Shown: positions 33,848-43,928, numbered from the stretch's first letter. The stretch: 64,000 nt of DNA from Maridesulfovibrio ferrireducens (GCF_016342405.1 NZ_JAEINN010000003.1:62001-126000); one strand, 5' to 3'. Numbers and translations: made by a program. Notes: generated by a model from the sequence alone, not told the origin.

Positions 33848-33927
33848 AGAGTAATCCTTGTAACAATTATTAAGGCTTATAGATAATTAGGAAAAATTAA
33901 GAATATTTTAGCAAGTTAAAATAAAAT

Positions 33928-35883
33928 TTAAACTGATCTTAAAATATAATCCGACATAACATTAAGAGTGGTAGCTGTTTCGCGTTTCATACGGGAGATC
34001 ATCCCTGAAAGACACTCAAAACTGCCACTGTGAGAAATCTTTTCTATTTCTCTTGCTAGCTGACAAATTTTTTCAGCTCCGACATCAAGAGCCATCTCTC
34101 GCAATACCATTACTTCCTTAACAACACCTTCAAAATCAGAACGCGCGACAAATTGATCTATACTTGATATCTGCTCAGGAACAAGCCTCAGAAAATGACC
34201 AAAAACATCTTTCACAAGAGAATCATCACCCTCAAAACGAGCAATCGTACCTTTTAAATCAAGATAAGACGGACCGTCATCACAATCAACCAGTTCATTA
34301 GCGCTATGATCTCTATCTCGGGTCATATCAAAAACAGCAGCCATGCCCTCCAATAGTCGAGCTGAACGAACAGGCTTTGAAAGATATCCATCCATTCCTG
34401 CACGTAAACATCTTTCCTTATCCCCTTTCATGGCATGGGCCGTAAGCGCCAAAATAGGCAGATCAGAATCAACATTATCAAGCGAACCTGAACGAATTAA
34501 TTTAGTTGCTTCAAATCCATCCATCACCGGCATTTGAACATCCATGATTACCATATCAAACTTCTTTATTATCAAAATATCAATAGCTTCTCGTCCGTTT
34601 TCGACCACATCAAGTTCACAATTAGCATTCTCTAAAAAAGAAGAAACAACCCGGCGAGTAATTATATTGTCATCAACAAATAAGATTTTTTTGGTTTCAG
34701 TAAATGAAATTGTCCCGCAATCAGTTCTGAGCCCCAACTGTGCATCAGGTTCTGGAATTTTAAACACTGCAGTAAAAAGAAAACTACTTCCCGCAGACGG
34801 GCTGGTTTCAAGCCACATTGCCCCCTTAAGCATATTAACTAAATTATATGAAATAGTTAGACCAAGACCTATTCCGCCATGTTTGCGGGTCATATAATCT
34901 TCAAGCTGGGTAAAGCTGTTAAAAATACAATCTGCCTTCTCGCGGGAAATACCTTGCCCTGTATCACTGACCACAAAAAGTAATCTGGCAGATCCTGCAG
35001 GATATGGCTCTTCTTCAATGCTGTCCGGCATAATCTCAACAAGCAGACCACCTACATCAGTATACTTAATAGCATTACTCACAAGGTTATTTAAAATCTG
35101 GGTAAGGCGGCCAGAATCTCCCTGCAATTCATAAGGTACATCGGGGTGAACAGCACACTCAATACAAAGCTTTTTTTTCTCAGCTGCGGGTTTATGAATA
35201 CTAACAACACCATTCAATGCCTTTCTCAAATTGAAAGGCCCTTCTCTTAGTTCCAAAATACGGCTTTCAATCTTTGAATAATCCAGAAGTTCATTCAAAA
35301 CGCGAAGAAGAGAGACTGCAGAACCTTTAATCAGCTCTATATATTCCTGCTGTTCAGAATCAAGATCAGTACTGAGTAAAATCTCACTGAGCCCCATAAT
35401 ACCATTCATCGGAGTTCTAAGTTCGTGGCTTATTGTTGCTAAAAAAGAACTTTTGGCTTCATTAGCAGCTTCGGCATCGTGAAGAGCCCGTCTGAATTCC
35501 TGTTCCATTCCATGCTTGTATAGCGCTATCTCAATGGCAGAACGAAGATCTCTCTCTTCAAAAGGTTTTAAAAGATAACCATACGGCCCGGAAAGTTTGG
35601 CTCTGTTAAGAGTTGTCTCATCTGAATAAGCGGTAAGGAATATAATAGGAATATCATAAGTTTTAATAATTATATTTGCTGCTTCAACTCCGTCCATTTT
35701 ACCGTGAAGCTTGATATCCATTAAGACAAGGTCGGGATTCAATTTTTCAACTTTAGAAATAGCTTCAAGGCCGGAAACAGCCTCTCCGACAACACCGTAC
35801 CCTAGGCGCTTTAAAGTTCCCTGAATATCTAGATTTACTATCCTTTCGTCATCAACGACGAGAATTTTTTTGCCAGAAACCAT
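33928..35883 (-). CDS. Hybrid histidine kinase: REC-HisKA-HATPase-REC-degenerate Hpt
   Basis: A 651-aa soluble kinase without membrane segments. The first receiver has D56 ([10 protein letters not shown]). HisKA has H153 in [11 protein letters not shown]. The ATPase has [18 protein letters not shown] and [11 protein letters not shown]. The second receiver has [13 protein letters not shown]. The last ~110 residues look like an Hpt domain, but the phosphoacceptor motif A-H-x-L-K-G reads V-M592-V-L-R-E, so His and Lys are lost. Phosphate may instead pass to a separate Hpt such as 14446-14754. The N-terminal receiver suggests input from another kinase. Monocistronic. Confidence 0.92.
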   Translation of the reverse strand: MVSGKKILVVDDERIVNLDIQGTLKRLGYGVVGEAVSGLEAISKVEKLNPDLVLMDIKLHGKMDGVEAANIIIKTYDIPIIFLTAYSDETTLNRAKLSGPYGYLLKPFEERDLRSAIEIALYKHGMEQEFRRALHDAEAANEAKSSFLATISHELRTPMNGIMGLSEILLSTDLDSEQQEYIELIKGSAVSLLRVLNELLDYSKIESRILELREGPFNLRKALNGVVSIHKPAAEKKKLCIECAVHPDVPYELQGDSGRLTQILNNLVSNAIKYTDVGGLLVEIMPDSIEEEPYPAGSARLLFVVSDTGQGISREKADCIFNSFTQLEDYMTRKHGGIGLGLTISYNLVNMLKGAMWLETSPSAGSSFLFTAVFKIPEPDAQLGLRTDCGTISFTETKKILFVDDNIITRRVVSSFLENANCELDVVENGREAIDILIIKKFDMVIMDVQMPVMDGFEATKLIRSGSLDNVDSDLPILALTAHAMKGDKERCLRAGMDGYLSKPVRSARLLEGMAAVFDMTRDRDHSANELVDCDDGPSYLDLKGTIARFEGDDSLVKDVFGHFLRLVPEQISSIDQFVARSDFEGVVKEVMVLREMALDVGAEKICQLAREIEKISHSGSFECLSGMISRMKRETATTLNVMSDYILRSV

Positions 35884-35975
35884 TAAAACTCCATTTAACG
35901 AGTACGTTGCATAATTATCATATCAATATACAAACATTATAAATTTTACGCAAACTAAGGTGTACTCATTTTGTA

Positions 35976-36010
35976 CAAAAAAACCGATTCCGAAAAATTT
36001 CAGAACCGGT
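35976..36010 (-). terminator. Terminator of the - strand amino acid ABC operon
   Basis: On the - strand, ACCGGTTCTGAAA pairs with TTTCGGAATCGGT (13 bp including two G-U pairs), followed by seven T. It lies 45 bp beyond the ATPase stop. Confidence 0.82.
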
Positions 36011-36054
36011 CAGGAATATCTAACTCACATTGTGGAAATTATGTGAATCTTGCT

Positions 36055-36792
36055 TTACAGTATTTGACTGAGAAATTGCTTCAAACGAGGATGATCAGTA
36101 CTGTTAAAAAATTCCTTAGGAGGAGCACAGGCTATAATCCTTCCATCTTCCATAAAAACAATTCTATCGGCAACTTCTCGGGCGAACCCCATCTCGTGAG
36201 TAACGACAACCATAGTCATGCCTTCAACTGCAAGTTTTTTCATTACATCAAGAACCTCACCGATCATTTCAGGATCAAGAGCGGAGGTAGGCTCATCAAA
36301 AAGCATAATTTTGGGATTCATAGCCAGCGCACGGGCGATGGCAACCCTTTGTTGCTGTCCGCCGGAAAGCTTCGAAGGATAAACATTCGCCTTCTCACGA
36401 ATGCCTACTTTTTTCAACAAATCTACTGCAACCGCCTTTGCTTCCTCTTTATCAAGACCTTTAAGCTTAATGGGAGCCATGATCAGGTTTTCAAGAACTG
36501 TTTTATGCGGAAAAAGATTAAAAGACTGGAAAACCATTCCCAGTTCCTGACGTATATTGTTAATATTGTTATTTGTGTCGTGAACATCTTGCCCATCAAC
36601 AAAGATAGATCCACGGCTGATCTCTTCAAGGCGATTTATCGACCTTAAAAGAGTACTTTTCCCCGAACCGGAAGGACCGATAATTACGACTTTTTCTCCA
36701 GATTTAATATCAAGCGATACATCGCTAAGAGCAGCAAGGTCTCCGAAGAATTTATACACATTCTTTATTTCGATAATGGAATTAACGGTCAT
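36055..36792 (-). CDS. Polar amino acid ABC transporter ATPase (system A)
   Basis: A 245-aa ATPase of the GlnQ/HisP group: GPSGSGKST (about 38-46), [39 protein letters not shown] and [13 protein letters not shown]. It powers uptake of a polar amino acid through the permease whose gene overlaps its start by 11 bp, with the binding protein at 37662. The closest relative in the window is the ATPase at 40785 (system B), so the two importers probably arose by duplication. Substrate unknown. Confidence 0.94.
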   Translation of the reverse strand: MTVNSIIEIKNVYKFFGDLAALSDVSLDIKSGEKVVIIGPSGSGKSTLLRSINRLEEISRGSIFVDGQDVHDTNNNINNIRQELGMVFQSFNLFPHKTVLENLIMAPIKLKGLDKEEAKAVAVDLLKKVGIREKANVYPSKLSGGQQQRVAIARALAMNPKIMLFDEPTSALDPEMIGEVLDVMKKLAVEGMTMVVVTHEMGFAREVADRIVFMEDGRIIACAPPKEFFNSTDHPRLKQFLSQIL

Positions 36793-37564
36793 AATGAGTC
36801 AACCTCTCTTCCATATGACTTACACCTTTTGAAAGAATCAAAGTGATCAGAAGATACAAAAGTGCAATCATTGTATAGGTTTCAAAATATTGAAAGCTTT
36901 CCGCAGCAAACTCGCGTCCGCGCCTTAAAATATCTGCAACCGCTATAATTGAGACTAGCGAAGAATCTTTAAGGAGAGCAATAAATTCGTTACCGACAGG
37001 GGGTAGAATCGTTCTCAATGCCTGAGGAAGAATAACTAAGAACATAGTCTGATTTTTATCAAACCCGAGAGATCTCGCAGCCTCAGTCTGTCCGCTGTCA
37101 ACCGATTCAATCCCGGCTCTAAAAACTTCCCCCATGTATGCACCATAACAAACACTCATTGCGATTACGGCAGCAATCATGTCTGGCACCTGAACAACTC
37201 TTCCAAGAGCAAAATAAATATAAAAAAGCTGTACAAGAAGCGGGATACCTCTGACAACTTCTACATAAGTTGAAGCTATGAGGTTTATAATTTTATTTTT
37301 AGAAATTCTGCCCAGACCGGTAAATAAACCAATTACTAAAGCACCGATAATAGAAAAAATAGTTACTTGAAAAGTAACAAGAATCCCGTCAGGCACGAAT
37401 AGCAGGATCTCTTTATATGGATCAGGTTTTGTTACTACAAGATAAATAATGATAGATATAGCGCCGAGAAATGACACCCACCATGCATTCAGCAACCCTT
37501 TATCCTTACTATCAGGTATACTGGCGCCATCCGTAACTTCAATTTTGACTGGTTTATCTTTCAT
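36782..37564 (-). CDS. Polar amino acid ABC transporter permease (system A)
   Basis: A 260-aa HisM/GlnP-type permease. After a polar start (about 1-25) and one extra helix, the core has [42 protein letters not shown] and the EAA loop [24 protein letters not shown] (read as [10 protein letters not shown] and ILPQALR), which docks to the ATPase. The core of five helices matches the family. It overlaps the ATPase gene by 11 bp; a terminator-like hairpin separates it from the binding-protein gene upstream. Confidence 0.93.
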   Translation of the reverse strand: MKDKPVKIEVTDGASIPDSKDKGLLNAWWVSFLGAISIIIYLVVTKPDPYKEILLFVPDGILVTFQVTIFSIIGALVIGLFTGLGRISKNKIINLIASTYVEVVRGIPLLVQLFYIYFALGRVVQVPDMIAAVIAMSVCYGAYMGEVFRAGIESVDSGQTEAARSLGFDKNQTMFLVILPQALRTILPPVGNEFIALLKDSSLVSIIAVADILRRGREFAAESFQYFETYTMIALLYLLITLILSKGVSHMEERLTHYDR

Positions 37565-37585
37565 GTTATTTTACCCGACTACATG

Positions 37586-37625
37586 TAAAAAGCCAGGATC
37601 GGCTTAAGCATTTCCGATCCCGGCT
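37586..37625 (-). terminator. Intercistronic terminator, binding protein to permease (system A)
   Basis: On the - strand, AGCCGGGATCGG pairs with CCGATCCTGGCT (one mismatch) and TTTTTAC follows. It lies 37 bp after the binding-protein stop. Partial termination would give more binding protein than permease, as is common in such operons. Confidence 0.78.
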
Positions 37626-37661
37626 CTACGTTTAATTCTCAAGCCTGATGGTTGATCTTTT

Positions 37662-38429
37662 TTAGTTAGATCCGAACCATTTTGCTTTAATCTTGTCATA
37701 AGAACCATTTTTAACAGCTGCTGCGAGGCCTTTGTTAATCAGATCAACGACTTCTTTATTTCCTTTCTTAACAGCTACACCGAGATATTCAGGAGTAGCA
37801 CTCTTTACAACAAAAGCAATCTTGAGTCTCTTTGCATATTCTTCCTGCTGCAAAGCAAAGTCGGCGGCAATTGGATCATCACAAACAACTGCAGAAATAC
37901 GACCATTATACAAGTCTTCCATAGCAAGACCTACTTCGTCGTAAGATTTAGCAACAACACCATCTGTTTTTTTAACAGCAAAATATCCTGTTGTTCCAAT
38001 CTGAGCGCCAAGTTTTTTACCTTTAAAATCTGCTAAAGTTTTAGCATTTGAATCTTTGTTGGTAACAACAGACTGCTGAACTTCAAAATAAGGATCAGAA
38101 AAATCCATACCTTTCTTACGCTGATCGTTAATAGTAACAGAAGAACAGATACAATCATATTTCCCTGAAGCAAGACCAGCAAAAATACCGTCCCATGCAA
38201 CGTTCTTGATTTCTACTACGTAACCACCGGCTTCAGCAGCGGCTTTCATCAGATCAACGGAAAAGCCTACAATCTGTTTATCTTTATTAATAAATTCCAT
38301 GGGAGGCCATGTACAATCAGATGCGACGGAAACAACCGGTTTTCCATCACTATTAACCTGCATACCAGCTTCAGCGGAGAAACCAACAAGCATGGTAAGC
38401 ATCAAAATCATGATAATCTTCTTAAACAT
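37662..38429 (-). CDS. Amino acid-binding protein (system A)
   Basis: A 255-aa periplasmic solute-binding protein (SBP family 3). The signal peptide ends near SAEAGMQ. Family features are WPPMEFINKDKQIVGFSVDLMKA, YDCICSSVTIND, DFSDPYFEVQQSVV and VCDDPIAADFAL. The ligand-contacting acidic and Arg pattern is that of polar amino acids, but I cannot pick one. I set the start at 38429 (ATG), which has GGAGGGG 6 bases upstream; a longer in-frame start at 38471 gives an implausible leader. It is transcribed away from the paralogous system B. Confidence 0.92.
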   Translation of the reverse strand: MFKKIIMILMLTMLVGFSAEAGMQVNSDGKPVVSVASDCTWPPMEFINKDKQIVGFSVDLMKAAAEAGGYVVEIKNVAWDGIFAGLASGKYDCICSSVTINDQRKKGMDFSDPYFEVQQSVVTNKDSNAKTLADFKGKKLGAQIGTTGYFAVKKTDGVVAKSYDEVGLAMEDLYNGRISAVVCDDPIAADFALQQEEYAKRLKIAFVVKSATPEYLGVAVKKGNKEVVDLINKGLAAAVKNGSYDKIKAKWFGSN

Positions 38430-38623
38430 CTTATCCCCTCCAAAAAATGTTAAAATACACAAAAATAACAAACATGAAAATTATACAATTTACAACCCAT
38501 GTCAATGAGGTCGACCATCAACAACATTGTTTATTTTGATTTTAAAAGGAAAGCTAAGAATCAATTCTTGAATTTTTTCCGCAAAGAGGTTAACTTACCA
38601 AATTCTTTTTAAGGGGCAATATC

Positions 38624-38791
38624 ATGAAAAAAAAGGCTAAAGAAGTTAGACAAGAAGCGGTTGAAGTTATCTGTCCCAAATGCAGGGAGACAAACATTGT
38701 TTATTTCCCAAAGGAATCCATGCCGACTTGTCCTTATTGCAAGGTCGAGATGATTATCAAAGAAGTTCTCACCGAAGGAAAATACGGTTGA
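38624..38791 (+). CDS. 55-aa zinc ribbon microprotein
   Basis: A short gene that precedes the system B binding-protein gene. It starts MKKKAKEVRQEAVEVICPKC and carries CPKC and CPYC (about 17-20 and 39-42), the two halves of a zinc ribbon, with a charged N-terminus and no signal. AAGGGGC lies 7 bases before ATG 38624. The reading frame closes with TGA at 38789. The next start is 68 bp later. It may be a regulatory or metal-handling protein; function unknown. I rate it real because of the strong RBS and the paired CxxC motifs. Confidence 0.72.
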   Translation: MKKKAKEVRQEAVEVICPKCRETNIVYFPKESMPTCPYCKVEMIIKEVLTEGKYG

Positions 38792-38859
38792 TCAGCCCGA
38801 CAGGCTTGATACTCTATTTCAATCTTACCAAACTGAATTATTACCGAAAGGAGAAAACT

Positions 38860-39678
38860 ATGAAAAAAGTTTGCCTACTGCTGACTTTGGTTCTTGCACT
38901 TGGATTCGCTTTCAGTGCGAACGCATCAGACATTGACCTTGCTAAAAAATCCACACTCAACTCTATCATGAAAAGAGGCGAACTCCGTTGTGGTATCGAT
39001 TCAGGGTACATGCCTTTTGAAATGACCGATAAGAATGGTCAGTTTATTGGATTTGAAATTGACCTCGCGCGTGAAATGGCAAAAGCGATGGGCGTAAAAT
39101 TTGTTCCTGTCAACATGGCATTTGACGGCATTATCCCAGCTCTCCTCACTGACAAAATTGATATTATCACTGCGGGTATGACTGTTAATTCAAAACGTAA
39201 CCTTCAAATTAACTTTGCAGATCCGATCATTATTGTTGGACAGACTGCGATCGTGAACAAAAAACTTGAAGGAAAAATTAAATCTTATAAAGATCTTAAC
39301 AGCCCTGAATACACAATTGTTTCCAAACTCGGAACAACCGGTGAACAAGCTGCTAAACGCCTTCTCCCTAAAGCAAATTACAAATCATTCGACACTGAAA
39401 CTGATGCAGCTCTTGAAGTTCTCAACGGTAAAGCGTCTGCAATGGTTTATGACCTCCCTTTCAACGCAATTTTCATGGCCGAACAAGGTAATGGCAAACT
39501 CTTTTTCCTTGAAAAGCCCTTCACATACGAGCCTCTTGGATGGGGAATCCGTAAAGGTGATCCAGACTTCATCAACTTCCTGAACAACTTCCTCCGTCAG
39601 CTTAAAAACGACGGTCGCTATGACAAACTCTACGCCAAATGGTTCAAGAATACCGATTGGCGTAAAAAAATGCAGTAG
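38860..39678 (+). CDS. Amino acid-binding protein (system B)
   Basis: A 272-aa periplasmic protein of the SBP family 3. The signal peptide (KKVCLLLTLVLALGFAFSANA) is clear. Core features are RGELRCGIDSGYMPFEMTD, FIGFEIDLAREMAKAMG, DGIIPALLTDKIDIITAGMT, FADPII and KLGTTGEQAAKR. I chose ATG 38860 (AAAGGAG upstream); the longer in-frame extension to 38680 would lie within the zinc ribbon gene. A terminator follows 22 bp after the stop, before the permease gene. Paralog of the system A protein. Confidence 0.94.
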   Translation: MKKVCLLLTLVLALGFAFSANASDIDLAKKSTLNSIMKRGELRCGIDSGYMPFEMTDKNGQFIGFEIDLAREMAKAMGVKFVPVNMAFDGIIPALLTDKIDIITAGMTVNSKRNLQINFADPIIIVGQTAIVNKKLEGKIKSYKDLNSPEYTIVSKLGTTGEQAAKRLLPKANYKSFDTETDAALEVLNGKASAMVYDLPFNAIFMAEQGNGKLFFLEKPFTYEPLGWGIRKGDPDFINFLNNFLRQLKNDGRYDKLYAKWFKNTDWRKKMQ

Positions 39679-39699
39679 AACTGCATTATTGTTAATATT

Positions 39700-39729
39700 C
39701 AGGGGGCAGATCTTTGCCCCCTGTTTTTT
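39700..39729 (+). terminator. Intercistronic terminator, binding protein to permease (system B)
   Basis: AGGGGGCA pairs with TGCCCCCT around GATCTT, followed by GTTTTTT. It mirrors the hairpin at 37586-37625 in system A and probably lowers permease expression relative to the binding protein. Confidence 0.85.
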
Positions 39730-39771
39730 ATTATAATCACAACCTTTTTTATAAAATCGGCTTAATATATT

Positions 39772-40785
39772 ATGAGTGGATACTCTCTAAGAACTCCCGG
39801 CAAAGGCCGCAGCTATAATCTGTTTTGGAAAACATTCTTTTTTATCGGCCTGTTTGCTACGATAGCAGGACTTTATTGGACAACTCAGCAGGTCGACTAT
39901 GTATGGCGCTGGGAACGCATTCCAAATTATTTTTACTATGAAGCTGATCTGGATATTACAACCAGCATTGAAGGACAGGTCTCTTCAATTAAAAAGACAG
40001 GTCAGAACTCCCTTGTTTTAGTTAGGGGCGAAGACAACGAATCTTTTCAATATGAAGTCCCTAGCGACAGCCTTATGGTTTATCAGGGCGACTCGGTATT
40101 TGTCGGCGATACAATCGGCACTAAAAAAGAATGGAAAATGGGCCTCCTGCTGAAAGGATTGCTTATAACTTTAAAAGTAAGTGCTATTTCTATCGTTTTC
40201 GGTATTGCTCTAGGCTTAATGACCGGTCTGGCTAGGATTTCAGCCAACCCGGCTCTCAGAATGACAGCCATTACATATATCGAATTAATTCGAGGTTCCC
40301 CTCTTCTTGTCCAGATTTTCATTTGGTATTTTGTACTTGGGACCCTTATCAACAGCCTGCTTGCAAAATATGACATTCCTCAAGTTCCACCTTTATGGTT
40401 TGGAGTAGCATCTCTTGCCATTTTTGCAGGCGCCTATGTTGCTGAAATTGTTCGCGCAGGTATTCAGTCTGTCAATCGCGGCCAGATGGAAGCAGCTCGT
40501 TCACTAGGGATGTCTAAATTTTATGCGATGAAACACATTATTCTGCCTCAAGCATTCAGAAGAATACTTCCACCTCTTGCCGGGCAGTTCATTAGCATGA
40601 TCAAAGACTCTTCACTACTTGGAGTAATTGCAATCAGAGACCTTACCAAGGCAACACGAGAAGCTGTTGCTACAAGTCTGCAACCTTTTGAATTATGGTT
40701 TCTATGTGCGCTGCTTTATCTCATTCTTACTTTTGCTTTCTCCATGTTCGTTCAATATCTTGAAAAAAGAATGGTGCAGAGATAA
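39772..40785 (+). CDS. Amino acid ABC permease with extra periplasmic beta domain (system B)
   Basis: A 337-aa permease, about 80 residues longer than usual. An N-terminal helix (about 18-38) is followed by a ~80-residue extracytoplasmic insert. Its strands [21 protein letters not shown] and [14 protein letters not shown] resemble a barrel-sandwich (biotinyl/lipoyl-like) hybrid motif. The standard HisM-type core starts near 125 ([53 protein letters not shown]). The stop and the start of the next gene share one base (40785). The insert is unusual compared with system A. Confidence 0.9.
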   Translation: MSGYSLRTPGKGRSYNLFWKTFFFIGLFATIAGLYWTTQQVDYVWRWERIPNYFYYEADLDITTSIEGQVSSIKKTGQNSLVLVRGEDNESFQYEVPSDSLMVYQGDSVFVGDTIGTKKEWKMGLLLKGLLITLKVSAISIVFGIALGLMTGLARISANPALRMTAITYIELIRGSPLLVQIFIWYFVLGTLINSLLAKYDIPQVPPLWFGVASLAIFAGAYVAEIVRAGIQSVNRGQMEAARSLGMSKFYAMKHIILPQAFRRILPPLAGQFISMIKDSSLLGVIAIRDLTKATREAVATSLQPFELWFLCALLYLILTFAFSMFVQYLEKRMVQR

Positions 40786-41516
40786 TGATTGAAGTAAATA
40801 ATATATACAAAACTTTTTTTGTAACACATGAAGTACAAGCTCTTTCAAATGTTTCACATACAGTTAAACAGGGTGAAGTTGTTGTTGTTATCGGGCCTTC
40901 GGGGTCTGGTAAAAGTACTTTTTTGAGGTGCCTTAACAGGCTCGAATACGCTGACTCCGGTCATATATTTATTGACGGTGTAGATATCCTTTCACCCAAA
41001 ACAAATATCAATAAAATCAGAGAAGAAGTTGGTATGGTTTTTCAATCATTCAACCTGTTTCCTCATAAGACGGTGCTTGAAAACCTGACCATAGCTCAAA
41101 CGGTTGTCCGTAATCGTTCTAAAAGTGAAGCCACAGAAAAAGCGATGCTCCTTCTTAAAAAAGTCGGCATTCACGAGAAAGCCGGAGTCTACCCGGCACA
41201 GCTTTCCGGTGGCCAGCAACAAAGAGTCGCTATTGCCCGCTCACTTGCTATGGAGCCGAAAGTTCTTCTTTTTGACGAACCAACCTCAGCTCTCGATCCC
41301 GAAATGATCGGTGAAGTTCTTGATGTAATGAAAACAGTTGCACAAGAAGGCATGACAATGGTCGTGGTAACTCATGAAATGGGATTTGCACGTGAAGTTG
41401 CAGATGAAGTTCTCTTTATGGACCATGGAATGATTATAGAAAAAGGCACTCCGGAACACTTTTTCACCACCCCGGAATCAGACAGAACAAAAATGTTTTT
41501 GAATCAGATTTTATAA
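40785..41516 (+). CDS. Polar amino acid ABC transporter ATPase (system B)
   Basis: A 243-aa GlnQ-type ATPase with [53 protein letters not shown] and [13 protein letters not shown]. It is similar to system A along its whole length, including identical stretches around the Q-loop and Walker B. The start ATG overlaps the permease stop by one base, so translation is coupled. It ends the + strand operon, 14 bp before a strong palindrome. Confidence 0.94.
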   Translation: MIEVNNIYKTFFVTHEVQALSNVSHTVKQGEVVVVIGPSGSGKSTFLRCLNRLEYADSGHIFIDGVDILSPKTNINKIREEVGMVFQSFNLFPHKTVLENLTIAQTVVRNRSKSEATEKAMLLLKKVGIHEKAGVYPAQLSGGQQQRVAIARSLAMEPKVLLFDEPTSALDPEMIGEVLDVMKTVAQEGMTMVVVTHEMGFAREVADEVLFMDHGMIIEKGTPEHFFTTPESDRTKMFLNQIL

Positions 41517-41530
41517 CTTTAGAACCATAA

Positions 41531-41580
41531 CTAACATCAAAAGCCGCCTTGTATTAATACAAGGCGGCTTTTGATGTTAG
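41531..41580. terminator. 50-bp perfect palindrome acting as bidirectional terminator
   Basis: The left half, which contains AAAAGCCGCCTTGTATT, is the exact reverse complement of the right half over 25 bp, with no unpaired loop bases. It sits between convergent genes (stops at 41516 and 41593), with short T-runs inside both arms. Confidence 0.85.
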
Positions 41581-41592
41581 CAGGTCAAACCA

Positions 41593-41811
41593 TTATTTCG
41601 ATTTTGAATCTGAATCTGAATCCTTGCTGTCTTTAACGTTTTTCATTGTCACACCGGCAAGGCAACCAATCAACATTCCAAGCATTAAAGCTCGCTGAAT
41701 ATCCATAAAAAACCAGCCCGCAATAGCTCCGAGTGATCCACCAACAAGTATTCCTCGAGCCATACACTCAAGCCATCTCTCAAAATTTTTGTCTGTTTTC
41801 AATTCGCCCAT
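41593..41811 (-). CDS. Small membrane protein, 72 aa
   Basis: A 72-aa protein with two glycine-rich hydrophobic segments (ILVGGSLGAIAGWFFM, about 21-36; LMLGMLIGCLAGVTM, about 42-56) and a Lys/Asp/Ser tail. Its size and helical hairpin resemble AtpZ/AtpI-like small membrane proteins, but no ATP synthase genes are near, so I leave it unnamed. The - strand RBS AAGGTGG lies near the start. It lies 18 bp downstream of the PilZ gene and is probably cotranscribed with it. Confidence 0.68.
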   Translation of the reverse strand: MGELKTDKNFERWLECMARGILVGGSLGAIAGWFFMDIQRALMLGMLIGCLAGVTMKNVKDSKDSDSDSKSK

Positions 41812-41829
41812 ATTTTTCCACCTTTTAAC

Positions 41830-42504
41830 CTACATTAATTCTTCAATTTGATCAGCCTGAGCTTCCGTAAGATTTAAAAATCTTACTTCAATACCCGGCA
41901 ACCGGTCTGTCTCACCCCAAACCTGCACCTTTCTAACAATAGATAAAATTGGCGTTCTGTCAGCCAATTCCTTTACAACGACTGAAAGAGGATCGCCTTC
42001 TTCCCATTTTTTAACAGAAAAAAAGAAGCCCCCTTCTTCAGAAATATCAAAAGTTACACTCTTCTCAATACTGATAAAACCGGAACTATATTCTTTACGA
42101 AGCAAAACATTCAAAACTCTGGACGAAGTTCTGCTCCCACGTAACGATCTGGCAGGAAATACCGAACAAACTTTGCGGACAAAATCTTCCAGCAACTTAC
42201 TTTCGCCAGAAAATTTACCCACAGGAATACCGCGAATAACTTCATCAGAAGCTCGATAATTAACTCTTAAAACCGGAAAACGTTCAATAAAAAGATTTGC
42301 TTCTGCTTTATCCTTAGCTTTTGCCCTGACGACTGTAGCCACATCAAAAAGAAAGCCATTGTAGCTAATTTTATTGAATTTTTTAAAAGTATCACCAAAA
42401 TTATCAACAACATCATACTCGACATTAAGTTCATCCAGAGCCTTAATGTAAGCTTCACGACTTTGCCCCTGCATGCAAACAAGAAGAATCCTAACAGCAC
42501 TCAA
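41830..42504 (-). CDS. PilZ-domain c-di-GMP-binding protein
   Basis: A 224-aa soluble protein. Residues ~1-120 form an alpha/beta domain that starts VRILLVCMQG and looks like a receiver-type fold without its acidic phosphorylation site. The C-terminal half is PilZ-like: R-T-S-S-R fits the RxxxR c-di-GMP motif, FDISEEGG fits [D/N]xSxxG, and GIEVRFLNLT closes the barrel. PilZ proteins bind c-di-GMP and control motility, polysaccharide or pili. The gene forms a likely two-gene unit with the small membrane protein. Another c-di-GMP family protein (HD-GYP type) is at 13293. Confidence 0.8.
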   Translation of the reverse strand: MSAVRILLVCMQGQSREAYIKALDELNVEYDVVDNFGDTFKKFNKISYNGFLFDVATVVRAKAKDKAEANLFIERFPVLRVNYRASDEVIRGIPVGKFSGESKLLEDFVRKVCSVFPARSLRGSRTSSRVLNVLLRKEYSSGFISIEKSVTFDISEEGGFFFSVKKWEEGDPLSVVVKELADRTPILSIVRKVQVWGETDRLPGIEVRFLNLTEAQADQIEELM

Positions 42505-42724
42505 ATTAGAGAACCTCCAAACCAGTGAAACTTAGTTTACGCTAAGCTGATTATACCGTAAGTATAATAAGAAAATATGCACATATAAGCAAACTTAAAA
42601 TATTGAATATATTATTCCAAATCATATAGAAGAACACTTCAATTAACTCAAGACCTTCCTTTTCGACTCAAACTTTATATGTTAATCATCATCAAATCAT
42701 TAACTTTAACGGAAAAAACAACTA

Positions 42725-43858
42725 ATGCATGACCTTCCCCGAGTACTAACGATTGATGACGATGAAGCTGTCAGACTCTCTATTGCACACTATCTTGAAG
42801 ATAGTGGATATAAAGTATTACAAGCTGCAAACGGCTCAGATGGACTTGATATTTTTAGATCAGAAACTCCGGATATTGTTCTTCTAGACTTAAGAATGCC
42901 TGAAATGGACGGCCTTTCCGTTCTTAAAGAACTAGGACAGGAAGCTCCGCAAACCCCTGTTATCGTCGTTTCCGGAACCGGTTCATTTGAGGATGTAGTT
43001 GCAACGCTCCGGCTTGGAGCTTGGGATTACATAGCAAAGCCTATTACGGACTTAAAAGATCTTGAATCCTCAATTTTGCGAACGCGGGACCGGGCCAGAC
43101 TTCTTGTTGAAAATGAAAAATATAAAGAAGAACTGGAAATTAAAATACGGGAACGCACAGAAGAAATCCAAAGAACCAACATGATTCTTTCAGAAGAAAT
43201 TACAGCTCGAAAGACCTCTGAAAGATTAGTCCGGGCGTCACTTGCAGAAAAAGAAGTTATGCTGAAAGAAATTCACCATCGTGTAAAAAACAACCTTCAA
43301 GTTATTTCCAGCTTGCTCAGCCTTCAAAGCGGTTACACTGACGATAATAAAGCCAGCAACCTTTTGCGGGAGTGTCAGCATAGAGTTCGTTCAATGGCAA
43401 TGCTCCACGAAAGACTTTACCGTTCCGACGACCTTTCACGAATAGATATGCGCGAATATGCGTTTACACTTATGAACTTTCTACTGAGATCATATTCTAT
43501 CGACGACAAGGTGCAGCCCCAATTTGACATCAATGATGTTCATCTTGGTATAGATTCCGCAATACCGTGCGGGTTGATTATCAATGAACTGCTTTCCAAT
43601 TCCCTCAGACACGCTTTCCCCGACAATAGAGAAGGAATTCTATTTGTTTCCATGTCCCGGGAAGGCGACAATATAAATCTGACTGTCTCAGATAATGGAA
43701 TAGGCTTGCCCGATGATTTCAAAATAGGAAACACAAAGACACTGGGAATGACGCTCGTCGAAACCCTCGCACAGCAACTCTCTGGAAAATTGATAATTAA
43801 GAAAACAAATGGAACCTCTTTCCAGATAATTTTTCCCGTTAAAACTCATGCTTGCTAG
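42725..43858 (+). CDS. Receiver-fused sensor kinase (HisKA_2/HWE-like)
   Basis: A 377-aa protein. The N-terminal receiver has DDD at 11-13 and D55 (LLDLRMPEMDG). A coiled coil (about 135-165; YKEELEIKIRERTEEIQRT) follows. The kinase core has EIHHRVKNNLQVISSLLSLQSG with H184 or H185 as phosphosite, then LIINELLSNSLRHAFPD (N-box) and DNGIGLPDD (G-box). This arrangement of receiver plus HisKA_2 is typical of soluble sensor/relay kinases in Desulfovibrio-like bacteria. It is followed by an anti-sigma antagonist-like gene, 70 bp apart. Confidence 0.9.
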   Translation: MHDLPRVLTIDDDEAVRLSIAHYLEDSGYKVLQAANGSDGLDIFRSETPDIVLLDLRMPEMDGLSVLKELGQEAPQTPVIVVSGTGSFEDVVATLRLGAWDYIAKPITDLKDLESSILRTRDRARLLVENEKYKEELEIKIRERTEEIQRTNMILSEEITARKTSERLVRASLAEKEVMLKEIHHRVKNNLQVISSLLSLQSGYTDDNKASNLLRECQHRVRSMAMLHERLYRSDDLSRIDMREYAFTLMNFLLRSYSIDDKVQPQFDINDVHLGIDSAIPCGLIINELLSNSLRHAFPDNREGILFVSMSREGDNINLTVSDNGIGLPDDFKIGNTKTLGMTLVETLAQQLSGKLIIKKTNGTSFQIIFPVKTHAC

Positions 43859-43928
43859 ATTTTAAAAGGCGGTGTAGATTCCACCACGTGATCCTTTTAT
43901 TAGAACCACACAATCAGAAGGAATAAAA

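Noticed and set aside
38470-38510. TTGACA/TATAAT pair upstream of the system A binding-protein gene (- strand)
   Set aside because: Both hexamers are good, but the spacer is 14 bp, too short for a standard sigma-70 promoter; left unannotated.
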